From the NCBI RefSeq assembly GCF_030409215.1, contig NZ_JAUFPL010000034.1, positions 189,724-253,723 of the forward strand: a DNA stretch of 64,000 nt, written 5' to 3'. The translations under genes and the position numbers were made by a program. Of this stretch, positions 29,090-38,311 are shown one piece after another. The notes beneath the pieces were generated by a model. It was not told the DNA's origin. It was given only the letters and a program-made list of their open reading frames with translations, and made no database searches. The stretch comes from Halomonas ramblicola (GTDB lineage: Bacteria; Pseudomonadota; Gammaproteobacteria; Pseudomonadales; Halomonadaceae). The first letter of the stretch is position 1. Each line of letters starts with the position of its first letter.

Positions 29090-29102
29090 ACTGACAGTCA
29101 GT
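29090..29102. promoter_or_regulatory. Palindrome upstream of the frmA relic
   Basis: ACTGAC-A-GTCAGT, a perfect 6+1+6 palindrome 55 bp upstream of the relic's start codon. Looks like an operator, perhaps of a TetR-type repressor, that once controlled the intact gene and may still control gfa downstream. Confidence 0.45.
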
Positions 29103-29157
29103 GCCAGCCTGACCGTGACGACACCCGACAGTGGCCACAACGACCGGGAGAGTCTCC

Positions 29158-29319
29158 ATGAAATCACGAGCCGCCATCGCCCTGGCAACGGGCCAGCCAC
29201 TGGAGCCCACCGAGATCGACGTCGACGACTTCATCACCCACGACCGGCCCTTCGAGCGGATCGACGAGGCCTTCGACCCGCTGCAAGCGGGCAAGAGTAT
29301 CCGTACTGTGCTGCACTAG
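29158..29319 (+). pseudogene. Internally deleted frmA relic (class III alcohol dehydrogenase ends only)
   Basis: A 53-codon open frame. Residues 1-22 match the FrmA N-terminus ([20 protein letters not shown] versus the intact gene's near-identical start), and the rest matches the FrmA C-terminus from about residue 338 (DDFITHDRPFERIDEAFD and SIRTVLH). About 315 codons, including all zinc and NAD sites, are gone with the frame kept. The join lies at a short sequence shared by both parts, GAGATC-AC-TCGA, so the loss probably occurred between imperfect direct repeats. It cannot be a dehydrogenase; a remaining peptide is possible but unsupported. Confidence 0.9.
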
Positions 29320-29322
29320 TGA

Positions 29323-29420
29323 CACGCGCCCGATGCCGCGCGAATCACACGCGCCCGGTGCCGCGTGAATCACACGCGCACGGAACCTCACGAATCACAC
29401 ATGCCCGGAACCGCGCGAAG
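29323..29420. repeat. Four tandem copies of a 25-bp repeat
   Basis: Units start at 29323, 29348, 29373 and 29398. The consensus begins CACGCGCCCGGTGCCGCG and ends GAATCA; the copies diverge progressively and a partial fifth unit may follow near 29428. It lies directly between the frmA relic and gfa. No spacers of varying sequence, so not CRISPR. Confidence 0.85.
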
Positions 29421-29466
29421 GGCCTGACATACGCCCGGTCGTGGGGTGAGGCAGGAGGAGTAGCCA

Positions 29467-29637
29467 ATGAGCCTGATGGATACCATTCAGCGCTGGTTCG
29501 GCGGAGGGAAACCCGAGCCCAGGACGCCCCCCAAAGCGGGCGGCGAGACGGCGGAACGCCCCTCCCGGACCGACGCGACCGCACGCACCGACACCCGAAC
29601 CGAGACGACCTCGACGCCTACGGGCGAGGATAACGCC
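29467..29637 (+). other. In-frame 57-codon extension upstream of gfa
   Basis: An ATG at 29467 with a strong GGAGGAG site six bases upstream opens a frame that runs into gfa without a stop. It begins [14 protein letters not shown], then a Pro/Thr/Arg/Glu-rich disordered stretch rich in Thr-Asp-Thr and Thr-Glu-Thr. Either Gfa here has an extra N-terminal tail or two start sites are used. Confidence 0.6.
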
Positions 29638-30210
29638 ATGAGCCACCACATCCATATCCATCCCGCCGTCGATGACGGCGTACGCCCCGGTCGAGACGAT
29701 TTCGCCGGCGGCACCCTGCGTTGCCACTGCCCCGACGACAAGGTCGAGGTGACCGTCGAGGCCCAGTGCGCCCACAACCACGTCTGCGGCTGCACCAGGT
29801 GCTGGAAGCCGGAGGGCGCGCTGTTCTCGATGGTCGCCGTGGTCCCGCGCGACAAGCTCAAGGTGACCGCCAACGAGGACAAGCTGGAAGTCGTCGATCC
29901 CTCGGCCGCCATCCAGCGCCACGCCTGCAAGGGCTGCGGCGTGCACATGTTCGGGCGCATCGAGAACACCGAGCACCCCTTCCACGGCCTGGACTTCATC
30001 CATACCGAGCTCTCGGATGACAGTGGCTGGGCGGCTCCGGAGTTCGCCGCCTTCGTCTCCTCGATCATCGAATCCGGGACCAACCCCGACGACATGAGCG
30101 CGGTGCGTGCCCGCCTCAAGGAGCTGGGACTGGAACCCTACGACTGCCTGTCACCGCCACTGATGGACGCCATCGCCACCCATACCGCCAAGGCCAAGGG
30201 GGTACTGTAA
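29638..30210 (+). CDS. gfa: S-(hydroxymethyl)glutathione synthase (formaldehyde-activating enzyme)
   Basis: 190 residues from this start. GFA-family zinc protein that speeds condensation of formaldehyde with glutathione, feeding FrmA. Zinc cysteines: [16 protein letters not shown] and [11 protein letters not shown]. The start is placed at the usual family beginning (MSHHIHIHP), preceded by GAGGA; a longer in-frame version beginning at 29467 has an even better ribosome site. Neighbour of a deleted frmA copy, which suggests an ancestral frmA-gfa operon here; the working frmA-fghA pair is 17 kb upstream. Confidence 0.9.
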   Translation: MSHHIHIHPAVDDGVRPGRDDFAGGTLRCHCPDDKVEVTVEAQCAHNHVCGCTRCWKPEGALFSMVAVVPRDKLKVTANEDKLEVVDPSAAIQRHACKGCGVHMFGRIENTEHPFHGLDFIHTELSDDSGWAAPEFAAFVSSIIESGTNPDDMSAVRARLKELGLEPYDCLSPPLMDAIATHTAKAKGVL

Positions 30211-30243
30211 ACGCCGCGGTACTCCCTCCGACGGTCAAGCCGA

Positions 30244-30271
30244 CATCGGGCGCCCCTCGGGGCGCCCGATG
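30244..30271. terminator. Hairpin between convergent gfa and livM
   Basis: A perfect 13-bp inverted repeat, CATCGGGCGCCCC and its complement, with a 2-base centre, between the two gene ends. Very stable and placed as a two-way terminator, but it lacks a T tract on either side. Confidence 0.65.
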
Positions 30272-30273
30272 GC

Positions 30274-31260
30274 TCACTTGAAGTTCTTTCTCACCATCTT
30301 CTGGATCTCGCCGACGATGCCACTGCGGAAGCTCAACACACAGATCACGAAGATGGCGCCGAGGATCACGCTGACCCAGTTGCCCAGGGGCGACTGCGCC
30401 AGTTGGGTCTGCAGGCTGACCACCAGGCCCGCGCCCACCACCGGGCCGAACAGGGTGCCCACCCCGCCCAGCAGGGTCATCAGGATCACCTCGCCGGACA
30501 TGTGCCAGTGGGCGTCGGTCAGGGAGGCGAGCTGGAAGACCACCGTCTTGGTCGATCCCGCCAGGCCGGCCAGGCCGGCGGAGAGCACGAAGGCGAGGAG
30601 CTTGTAGGCGTCGACGTTGTAGCCCAGCGACACGGCGCGTGGCTCGTTCTCGCGGATCGCCTTGAGCACCTGGCCGAAGGGCGAGTGCACGGCGCGCTGG
30701 ATGACGGCGAAGCCGATCAGGAAGACCGCGAACACGAAGTAGTACATGGCGACGTTGCTGCGCAGGCTGATCACCCCGAACAGCTCGCCGCGCGGCACGC
30801 CGTGCAGGCCGTCCTCGCCGCCGGTAAAGGGCGCCTGGACGAAGAAGAAGTACACCATCTGCGCCAGCGCCAGGGTCACCATGGCGAAGTAGATCCCCTG
30901 GCGGCGGATCGCCAGGGCGCCGAACAGGATGCCCAGCACCACCGCGGCGAGAGTACCGATCAGGATGCCCAGCTCCGGGGTCAGCCCCGGGTAGCTGGCC
31001 AGCATGATGCCGGTGAAATAGCCGCCGGTGGCCAGGAAGGCGGCATGCCCGAAGGAGAGCAGGCCGGCATAGCCGAGCAGCAGGTTGAAGGCGCAGGCGA
31101 ACAGCGCGAAGCACAGCACCTTCATGAGGAACACCGGATAGGCCACGAAGGGTGCCACCAGGCCGATGGCAACCAGCACCAGGTAGAGGGTGTTGCGACG
31201 CAGCTTGGCCTGGCGGCGGCGGCGCAGGGCCGGGGTCAGGGTCTGGGATGTCCCCATCAT
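30274..31260 (-). CDS. livM: Branched-chain amino acid-type ABC transporter permease LivM
   Basis: 328 residues, about nine hydrophobic segments, LivM family (NLLLGYAGLLSFGHAAFLAT, then a QAPFTGGEDGLHGVP loop and ENEPRAVSLGYNV EAA-like loop that docks the ATPases). Inner-membrane half of a HAAT-family uptake system. Last gene of the transporter operon; starts 1 bp after livH ends. Substrate could be branched-chain amino acids, amides or related compounds. Confidence 0.9.
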   Translation of the reverse strand: MMGTSQTLTPALRRRRQAKLRRNTLYLVLVAIGLVAPFVAYPVFLMKVLCFALFACAFNLLLGYAGLLSFGHAAFLATGGYFTGIMLASYPGLTPELGILIGTLAAVVLGILFGALAIRRQGIYFAMVTLALAQMVYFFFVQAPFTGGEDGLHGVPRGELFGVISLRSNVAMYYFVFAVFLIGFAVIQRAVHSPFGQVLKAIRENEPRAVSLGYNVDAYKLLAFVLSAGLAGLAGSTKTVVFQLASLTDAHWHMSGEVILMTLLGGVGTLFGPVVGAGLVVSLQTQLAQSPLGNWVSVILGAIFVICVLSFRSGIVGEIQKMVRKNFK

Positions 31261-31261
31261 G

Positions 31262-32149
31262 TCATGTCTCCTTGCCGAAGAGTCCCGCGGGACGCAGCAT
31301 CAGGACCACGACCATCACCAGGAAGATCACGGTGTTGGCCGCCTCGGGGTAGTAGACCTTGGTGAGGCCCTCGATCAGGCCCATGGCCAGGCCGGTAACG
31401 ATGGCCCCCAGGATGGAACCCATGCCGCCGATGACCACCACGGCGAAGACCACGATCAGCAGGCTCGAGCCCATGGTCGGCGACACCGGATAGAGCGGGG
31501 CGGCCAGCACCCCGGCGAAGGCGGCCAGCGCCACCCCGAAGCCGTAGGTCAGGGTGATCAGTTGGGGCACGTTGACGCCGAAGGCCTGCATCAGTGCCGG
31601 ATTCTCGGTGCCGGCCCGCAGGTAGGCGCCGAGGCGGGTGCGCTCGATGATGAACCAGGTGGCCAGGCAGACGCCGAGGGCCGCCACCAGCACCCAGGCA
31701 CGATAGGTGGGCAGGAACATGAAGCCCAGGTTGACGCCACCCTGCAGCGCCGCCGGCGTGGGGTAGCTGGACCCCGACACGCCGAAGAGGTTGATCAGCG
31801 AGCCCTCGAAGATCAACGCCAGGCCGAAGGTCAGCAGCAGCCCATAGAGGTGGTCGAGATGGGCGATGCGGCGCAGGATGAAACGCTCGATCAGCATGCC
31901 CAGGCCCCCCACCACCAGCGGCACCAGCAGCAGTGCCACCCAGTAGTCGAGCCCCAGGTACTGCAGCCCCAGCAGGGCGGCGAAGGCCCCCAGCATGTAC
32001 TGGGCGCCATGGGCGAAGTTGACGATCTTCAGCAACCCGAAGATCACCGCCAGGCCCAGGCTCAGCAGGGCGTAGAAGGCGCCGTTGATCAGGCCCAGCA
32101 TCAGCTGGCCCATGAACACCGCCAACGGCACCCCGAATATCATCGTCAT
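31262..32149 (-). CDS. livH: Branched-chain amino acid-type ABC transporter permease LivH
   Basis: 295 residues with about eight membrane segments. LivH hallmarks: LGLINGAFYALLSLGLAVIF, KIVNFAHGAQYMLGAF, and a GTENPALMQAFGVNV coupling loop. GGGAGG lies upstream of the start. Forms the membrane channel with LivM. Confidence 0.9.
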   Translation of the reverse strand: MTMIFGVPLAVFMGQLMLGLINGAFYALLSLGLAVIFGLLKIVNFAHGAQYMLGAFAALLGLQYLGLDYWVALLLVPLVVGGLGMLIERFILRRIAHLDHLYGLLLTFGLALIFEGSLINLFGVSGSSYPTPAALQGGVNLGFMFLPTYRAWVLVAALGVCLATWFIIERTRLGAYLRAGTENPALMQAFGVNVPQLITLTYGFGVALAAFAGVLAAPLYPVSPTMGSSLLIVVFAVVVIGGMGSILGAIVTGLAMGLIEGLTKVYYPEAANTVIFLVMVVVLMLRPAGLFGKET

Positions 32150-32208
32150 GTCATGGACCTCCCGTCAGGGGCGGCGACCCGGGCGGCCGCCGCCGGTTCC
32201 ACTTCCGC

Positions 32209-33429
32209 TCAGTTGTTGACCAGCTTGCACTGGCTCTCGGCGAGCGGCCGATAGGCCTCCTCGGCGGGGATGGTGGAGAGGATCTCGTAGACATCCCACT
32301 CGCCTTCGGACGCCTCGGGACTCTTCACCTGGGCCAGGTACATGTCGTGGACCATGCGACCATCCTCGCGGATGCGGCCGTTGCGGGCGAAGAAGTCCTC
32401 GATGGGGGCTTCCGCCATGGCCGCGCGGATGGCCTCGGGGTCGTCGGTACCCTGCTCGGCGACGGCATTCAGGTAATGGGTGGTGCTGGAGTAGATGCCC
32501 GCCTGGACCATGGTCGGCATCCTGCCCACGCGCTCGAAGTAGCGCTCGGCCCACTCGCGCGCCTGGTCGTCCATGTCCCAGTACCAGCCGGTGGTGAGCA
32601 GCAGGCCCTGGGTGGCCTCGAGGCCCATGGCGTGGACGTCGTTGAGGAAGATCAGCAGGCCGGCGAGCTGCTGGCCGGACTGGGTCAGGCCGAACTGGCT
32701 GGCGGTGGTGATGGCGTTGACGGTATCCGAGCCGGCGTTGGCCAGGCCGACAATCTTGGCGCCCGAGCCCTGGGCCTGGAGGATGTAGGAGGAGAAGTCG
32801 CTGGTCGGGAAGGGATGGTGCACCCCGCCGACGATCTCGCCGCCGTTCTCCTCCACCACCCGGGTGACGTCGCCCTCCAGGGCGTGGCCGAAGGCATAGT
32901 CGGCGGTGAGCATGAACCAACTGTCACCGCCCTGCTCCACTACCGCCTTGGCGGTGCCGTTAGCCAGCGGGTAGGTGTCGTAGACCCAGTGGATGTGGTT
33001 CGGTGTGCAGTGCTCGTCGGTGATGCTCGAGGCCGCGGAGCCGGAGACGATCCCCAGGCCATCGTTCGCCTCCAGCACCTTGGTCACGGCGATGGTCACC
33101 GAGGAGGCCACCAGGCCGGCCACCAGGTCGACGTTCTCCTCGTCGATCCAGCCGCGCACGGTGTTGGCACCCACGTCGGCGCTGTTGCGATCGTCGGCGC
33201 TGAAGATCTCGATGGGGGTGCCGTTCACTTCGCCGCCGAAGTCCTCGACGGCCATCTCCAGGGCCTCCAGGCCGCCGGGGCCGGCCAGGTCGCGATAGGT
33301 GCCGGACATGTCGGCCAGATAGCCGATGCGCACGGCATCGTCGCTCATCTGCGCCTGGGCGCCGCCGGCCATCAGGGTGGCGGCGGCGAGGGCGATGCTC
33401 GAGGCAAGGGTCTTGCGATCGAAGGTCAT
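32209..33429 (-). CDS. HAAT-family ABC transporter substrate-binding protein
   Basis: 406 residues with signal peptide 1-26 (cleavage AQAQ). Type-1 periplasmic-binding protein: RIGYLADMSGTYRDLAG start, VDLVAGLVASSVTIAV, TADYAFGHALEGDV and GLANAGSDTVNAI strands. This subgroup of LivJ-like proteins is often linked with amide, urea or aromatic acid uptake as well as amino acids, so the ligand is left open. Lies between livF and livH in the operon; 85 bp precede it, with a CA-rich leader motif. Confidence 0.88.
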   Translation of the reverse strand: MTFDRKTLASSIALAAATLMAGGAQAQMSDDAVRIGYLADMSGTYRDLAGPGGLEALEMAVEDFGGEVNGTPIEIFSADDRNSADVGANTVRGWIDEENVDLVAGLVASSVTIAVTKVLEANDGLGIVSGSAASSITDEHCTPNHIHWVYDTYPLANGTAKAVVEQGGDSWFMLTADYAFGHALEGDVTRVVEENGGEIVGGVHHPFPTSDFSSYILQAQGSGAKIVGLANAGSDTVNAITTASQFGLTQSGQQLAGLLIFLNDVHAMGLEATQGLLLTTGWYWDMDDQAREWAERYFERVGRMPTMVQAGIYSSTTHYLNAVAEQGTDDPEAIRAAMAEAPIEDFFARNGRIREDGRMVHDMYLAQVKSPEASEGEWDVYEILSTIPAEEAYRPLAESQCKLVNN

Positions 33430-33514
33430 TGGTCTTCTCCGTGGCCCACGGCGGGGCGGTTGTTGTTGTCGATACGGTTGGCGGTGACAGGACTGCCGGG
33501 CGACGGGCGGGCCA

Positions 33515-34261
33515 TCACACCCCCAGTAGGGTGTTGAGGTGATCGCGCCGGGAAGGCAGCTCGGCGGCAGCGATCTCCTCGATGATGCGGCCGTGCTCCA
33601 TCACCAGGTGACGATCGGCCAGGGGCGCGGCGAAGCGGAAGTTCTGCTCCACCAGCACGATGGTCATGCCGCGCTCCTTGAGCTTGACGAGCACCTCGCC
33701 GAGCGCCTGGACGATGACCGGTGCCAGCCCCTCGGTGATCTCGTCGAGCAGCAGCAGCCGCGCGCCGGTGCGCAGGATGCGCGCCATGGCCAGCATCTGC
33801 TGCTCGCCGCCGGAGAGCCGGGTGCCCTGGCTGCGGCGCCGCTCCAGGAGGTTGGGGAACATGGCGTAGATCTCGTCGATGGACATGCCGCCGGAGCGCA
33901 CCGTGGGCGGCAGCAGCAGGTTCTCCTCGACGTCGAGGCTCGAGAAGATGCCGCGCTCCTCGGGGCAGTAGCCGATGCCCAGGCGCGGGATGCGGTGGGG
34001 CTTCATGCCCAGGGTCTCGGCGCCATTGATCATGATCGAGCCGGTACGCCGCCCCACCATGTTCATGATCGCCTTGAGGGTGGTGCTGCGGCCGGCACCG
34101 TTGCGCCCCAGCAGGGTCACCAGCTCGCCGCGTTTCACGTCGAAGTCGACGCCGTGGAGGATGTGCGACTCGCCGTAGAAGGCGTGGAGGTCGCTGACTC
34201 GCAGCAGCTCGGCGCCGTCGCGCTCCTGGTAGTCGGTGAACACCTCGGCTGCATCGCTCAT
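33515..34261 (-). CDS. livF: Branched-chain amino acid-type ABC ATPase LivF
   Basis: 248-residue ATPase, LivF family (FYGESHILHGVDFDV, signature RLSGGEQQMLAMARIL, Walker B LLLLDEITEGLAP). Unusual: the Walker A loop reads GRNGAGRST, with Arg58 where the catalytic Lys is expected (CGC codon). Some LivF relatives may share this change; its effect is untested here. The start ATG overlaps the livG stop (ATGA). Confidence 0.9.
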   Translation of the reverse strand: MSDAAEVFTDYQERDGAELLRVSDLHAFYGESHILHGVDFDVKRGELVTLLGRNGAGRSTTLKAIMNMVGRRTGSIMINGAETLGMKPHRIPRLGIGYCPEERGIFSSLDVEENLLLPPTVRSGGMSIDEIYAMFPNLLERRRSQGTRLSGGEQQMLAMARILRTGARLLLLDEITEGLAPVIVQALGEVLVKLKERGMTIVLVEQNFRFAAPLADRHLVMEHGRIIEEIAAAELPSRRDHLNTLLGV

Positions 34262-35034
34262 GCGCCGGCCTCCTCTTCCGCTGCCGCCTCGCTGCCCATG
34301 TAGGCCTCGCGCACCTGCGGGTTGCGGGACACCTCCGCGTAGTCCCCCTCGGCCAGCACGCCACCGCGGGCCAGCACGGTGATGCGGTCGCACAGGCGGC
34401 TCACCACGCTGAGGTTGTGCTCCACCATCAGCACGGTGCGGCCGGCGGAGACGCGCTTGATCAGTTCGACGATGCGATCGACGTCCTCGGCGCCCATGCC
34501 CTGGGTGGGCTCGTCGAGCAGCATCAGGGTGGGCTCCAGCGCCAGGGTGGTAGCCACCTCCAGGGCGCGCTTGCGGCCGTAGGGCATTTCCACGGTGAGC
34601 ACCTCCGCGTAGTCGCGCAGGCCCACCTGGTCCAACAGCTCCACGGCGCGATCATTGAGGTGGTCGAGGGTGCGCTCCGACTTCCAGAAGTGGAAGGAGG
34701 TGCCCAGGCGGCGCTGCAGGGCTACCCGCACGTTCTCCAGCGCCGTCATGTGGCCGAACACCGCGGATATCTGGAAGGAGCGCACCAGGCCCAGGCGAGC
34801 GATCTCGTTGGCCTTCATGCCGGTGATCGGCTTGCCACGATAGAGGATCTCGCCGCGGGTCGGTGGCAGGAACTTGGTGAGCAGGTTGAAGACGGTGGTC
34901 TTGCCGGCTCCGTTGGGACCGATCAGGGCGTGGATATGCCCCTCGCGGACCTGCAGGTTGACGTCGTCGACGGCGGTGAAGCCGCGGAACTCCTTGGTCA
35001 AGCCGCGAGTTTCCAGTATGAACTCCTGGGTCAT
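34258..35034 (-). CDS. livG: Branched-chain amino acid-type ABC ATPase LivG
   Basis: 258-residue ATPase, LivG family. Canonical Walker A GPNGAGKTT, the Q-loop region LVRSFQISAVFGHMTALENV, Walker B LMLLDEPTQGMG, and EHN at the H-loop; the signature is the LivG-like MPYGRKRALEVA. First gene of the five-gene transporter operon. Start at the ATG preceded by GAGAGGACGTCAC. Carries the intact Walker Lys that LivF lacks. Confidence 0.9.
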   Translation of the reverse strand: MTQEFILETRGLTKEFRGFTAVDDVNLQVREGHIHALIGPNGAGKTTVFNLLTKFLPPTRGEILYRGKPITGMKANEIARLGLVRSFQISAVFGHMTALENVRVALQRRLGTSFHFWKSERTLDHLNDRAVELLDQVGLRDYAEVLTVEMPYGRKRALEVATTLALEPTLMLLDEPTQGMGAEDVDRIVELIKRVSAGRTVLMVEHNLSVVSRLCDRITVLARGGVLAEGDYAEVSRNPQVREAYMGSEAAAEEEAGA

Positions 35035-35079
35035 GTGACGTCCTCTCGGGACCACCGGACGGGTGATCCGCCGTTGATG

Positions 35080-35115
35080 CCGTTGTGGTTGTTGTGTGCC
35101 GTTGTAATTGTTGTG
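35080..35115 (-). repeat. Two 17-bp repeats giving a CA-rich livG leader
   Basis: CCGTTGTGGTTGTTGTG (35080-35096) and CCGTTGTAATTGTTGTG (35099-35115) differ at two bases. The transcript reads ACAACAA-type sequence 46-81 nt before livG. GACAACAACAAC also lies before the binding-protein gene (33459-33470). Confidence 0.65.
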
Positions 35116-35170
35116 GCCTGTCCGGCAACGGAGAAGCGGGTGGCGGAGCGCGGCGGCCCCGCAACAGCAC

Positions 35171-35186
35171 TTTACGTAAACGTAAG
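35171..35186. promoter_or_regulatory. Candidate MerR/LiuR-like operator upstream of livG
   Basis: Read on the minus strand, CTTACGTTTACGTAAA contains TTACGT-TT-ACGTAA, a perfect inverted repeat. From memory it resembles sites of LiuR-type regulators of branched-chain amino acid use. Lies 137 bp upstream of livG and about 180 bp from the divergent membrane protein gene. Confidence 0.5.
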
Positions 35187-35320
35187 CTAGAGGAGTCGAA
35201 GCGGCTCGGCAATAGGCGGGAGGTCGAACTCGACCAATGGCGTAGAAGGCCATCGCTGTAGGCAACTGCGAAAGCCCTGCTCGACCCTCAGTCCGACTGG
35301 GAGGCCGGCGGCGTTGGCGG

Positions 35321-35326
35321 TACAAT
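35321..35326 (+). promoter_or_regulatory. Possible -10 element of the membrane protein gene
   Basis: TACAAT about 38 bp before the ATG at 35364. Because an in-frame ATG at 35325 falls inside this hexamer, the later start is preferred. The matching -35 is weak. Confidence 0.35.
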
Positions 35327-35363
35327 GGCACGCTTCCATGCACATCGGTCAGAACCTTCCGCC

Positions 35364-36020
35364 ATGTCCCAACGCCCCATGCCCCCCGGGCCACCGCCCA
35401 TCGGCTTCGGCGCCGTCTGCCTGCGCGGCTTCCTCGCCATCCTGTTCGTCGCCGCCCTGGCCCAGGGCGTCTACCTCGAGGCCATCCATGCCCCCGAGGC
35501 CCGCTTCTCGGAGACCGGCTTCACCGAGCTGGCCCAGACCGGCCTGCTGGCCCTGGCGACGCTGCTGCTGCTCTACGTGCGCTTCGGCCTGCGCATGGTG
35601 CCCGAAGTCAGCCTGCTGCTGCTCGCCTTCGTGGCCAGCTCGCTGATCCGCGAGCAGGACGCCTTCCTCGACGCCTATGTCTTCGATGGCGCCTGGCAGC
35701 TGCTGGTGACGCTGATCATCCTGCCCTGCCTCTATGCGGTGATCCGCCGGCGCCGCGCCTTCGTCGCCCAGTTTCCCGGCTACGCCAACTCCTTCTCCTT
35801 CGGGCTCTTCGCCGCCGGCTTCCTCACCACCTACGTCTTCTCGCGGCTCTACGGGCGCAGCGAGATGTGGGAGGCGATCCTCCAGGAGCGCTACCTGCGC
35901 ACCTTCAAGGACGCCGCCGAGGAGGTGGTGGAACTGCTCGGTTACGCCCTGATCCTGCTCGCGGTGTTCGAACTGACCCTGCTGGCCCGTCACTGGGCCC
36001 GGGCCCGCCACGCCGGCTGA
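35364..36020 (+). CDS. Six-span inner membrane protein, function unknown
   Basis: 218 residues, not recognised. Hydrophobic segments near 17-38, 55-72, 81-96, 110-127, 141-160 and 190-207 suggest six membrane spans. Short acidic patches face the membrane ends (SLIREQDAFLDAY and EEVVELLGY). No catalytic or transport motif is apparent, and no signal peptide. Stands alone between the liv operon (divergent) and rpoD (convergent), with hairpins after its end. A membrane enzyme or stress protein is possible; nothing in context decides. Confidence 0.75.
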   Translation: MSQRPMPPGPPPIGFGAVCLRGFLAILFVAALAQGVYLEAIHAPEARFSETGFTELAQTGLLALATLLLLYVRFGLRMVPEVSLLLLAFVASSLIREQDAFLDAYVFDGAWQLLVTLIILPCLYAVIRRRRAFVAQFPGYANSFSFGLFAAGFLTTYVFSRLYGRSEMWEAILQERYLRTFKDAAEEVVELLGYALILLAVFELTLLARHWARARHAG

Positions 36021-36033
36021 CCCCGCTCCTGCC

Positions 36034-36057
36034 AGCGGCCTCCCGAGGGAGGCCGCT
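36034..36057 (+). terminator. Hairpin after the membrane protein gene
   Basis: AGCGGCCTCCC and its exact complement with a 2-base centre, 13 bp past the stop codon. No T tract. Two more inverted repeats follow (36113-36144 and 36148-36163). Confidence 0.55.
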
Positions 36058-36168
36058 CCGCCATTCGGCCAAAGTTCAGCAATATCGGGTTGGCAATGCG
36101 CAAGTGGAGCGGCTCGGCGTCCCACCACGCGCTGTAACGCCGAGACCGGGGCGCTGTTGCCCCTCAAG

Positions 36169-36205
36169 CGAAAGGCCCCGCCGGGTATGCCTGCGGGGCC
36201 TTTCG
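36169..36205 (-). terminator. rpoD transcript terminator
   Basis: CGAAAGGCCCCGC pairs with GCGGGGCCTTTCG around an 11-base loop, 21 bp beyond the rpoD stop. A/T ends allow use from both sides. Confidence 0.8.
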
Positions 36206-36226
36206 TGACGACGCTGGGGCGCCGGC

Positions 36227-38068
<1,842 letters not shown>

Positions 38069-38139
38069 AGAAACCCTATCTCGACGAAGAAGAATGAAGC
38101 ACCTGAAGCGCTGGGTGGAGAAAACTCGTGAAGCCGAAC

Positions 38140-38145
38140 AGTATA
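38140..38145 (-). promoter_or_regulatory. Possible -10 of an rpoD promoter
   Basis: TATACT on the minus strand about 72 bp upstream of rpoD, within the dnaG-rpoD gap. No convincing -35 at 17 bp (GGCGGA), so an activated or weak promoter. Confidence 0.35.
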
Positions 38146-38311
38146 GCGGCAGAAAGCACCCTTCCGCCAGTTCGCTCTATTTGCGCGGTCATTCAGGTGT
38201 GTTAGGTTGTCAGGTTACGCCGGTGCCAAGCGCCGTCCCCTACAAATGGGGATGGTAGGAAAGATTTCAACCTCGGCGCCAACCCGAATGATACTATTAT
38301 TGACCTTCCGG

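Noticed and set aside
29323-29420. CRISPR array
   Set aside because: Units are contiguous 25-bp tandem copies without unique spacers, and no cas gene is near.
30274-35034. Urea (urt) transporter assignment of the HAAT-type ABC genes
   Set aside because: No urease genes nearby and no Urt-specific features; left as liv-type with open substrate.
35035-35394. N-terminal extension of livG to an upstream ATG
   Set aside because: The added 120 residues are not ATPase sequence and cross the promoter region; the ATG at 35034 has a ribosome site and family start.
36058-36168. tRNA or other stable RNA gene in the rpoD gap
   Set aside because: No cloverleaf, T-loop or acceptor stem could be built; only simple inverted repeats.
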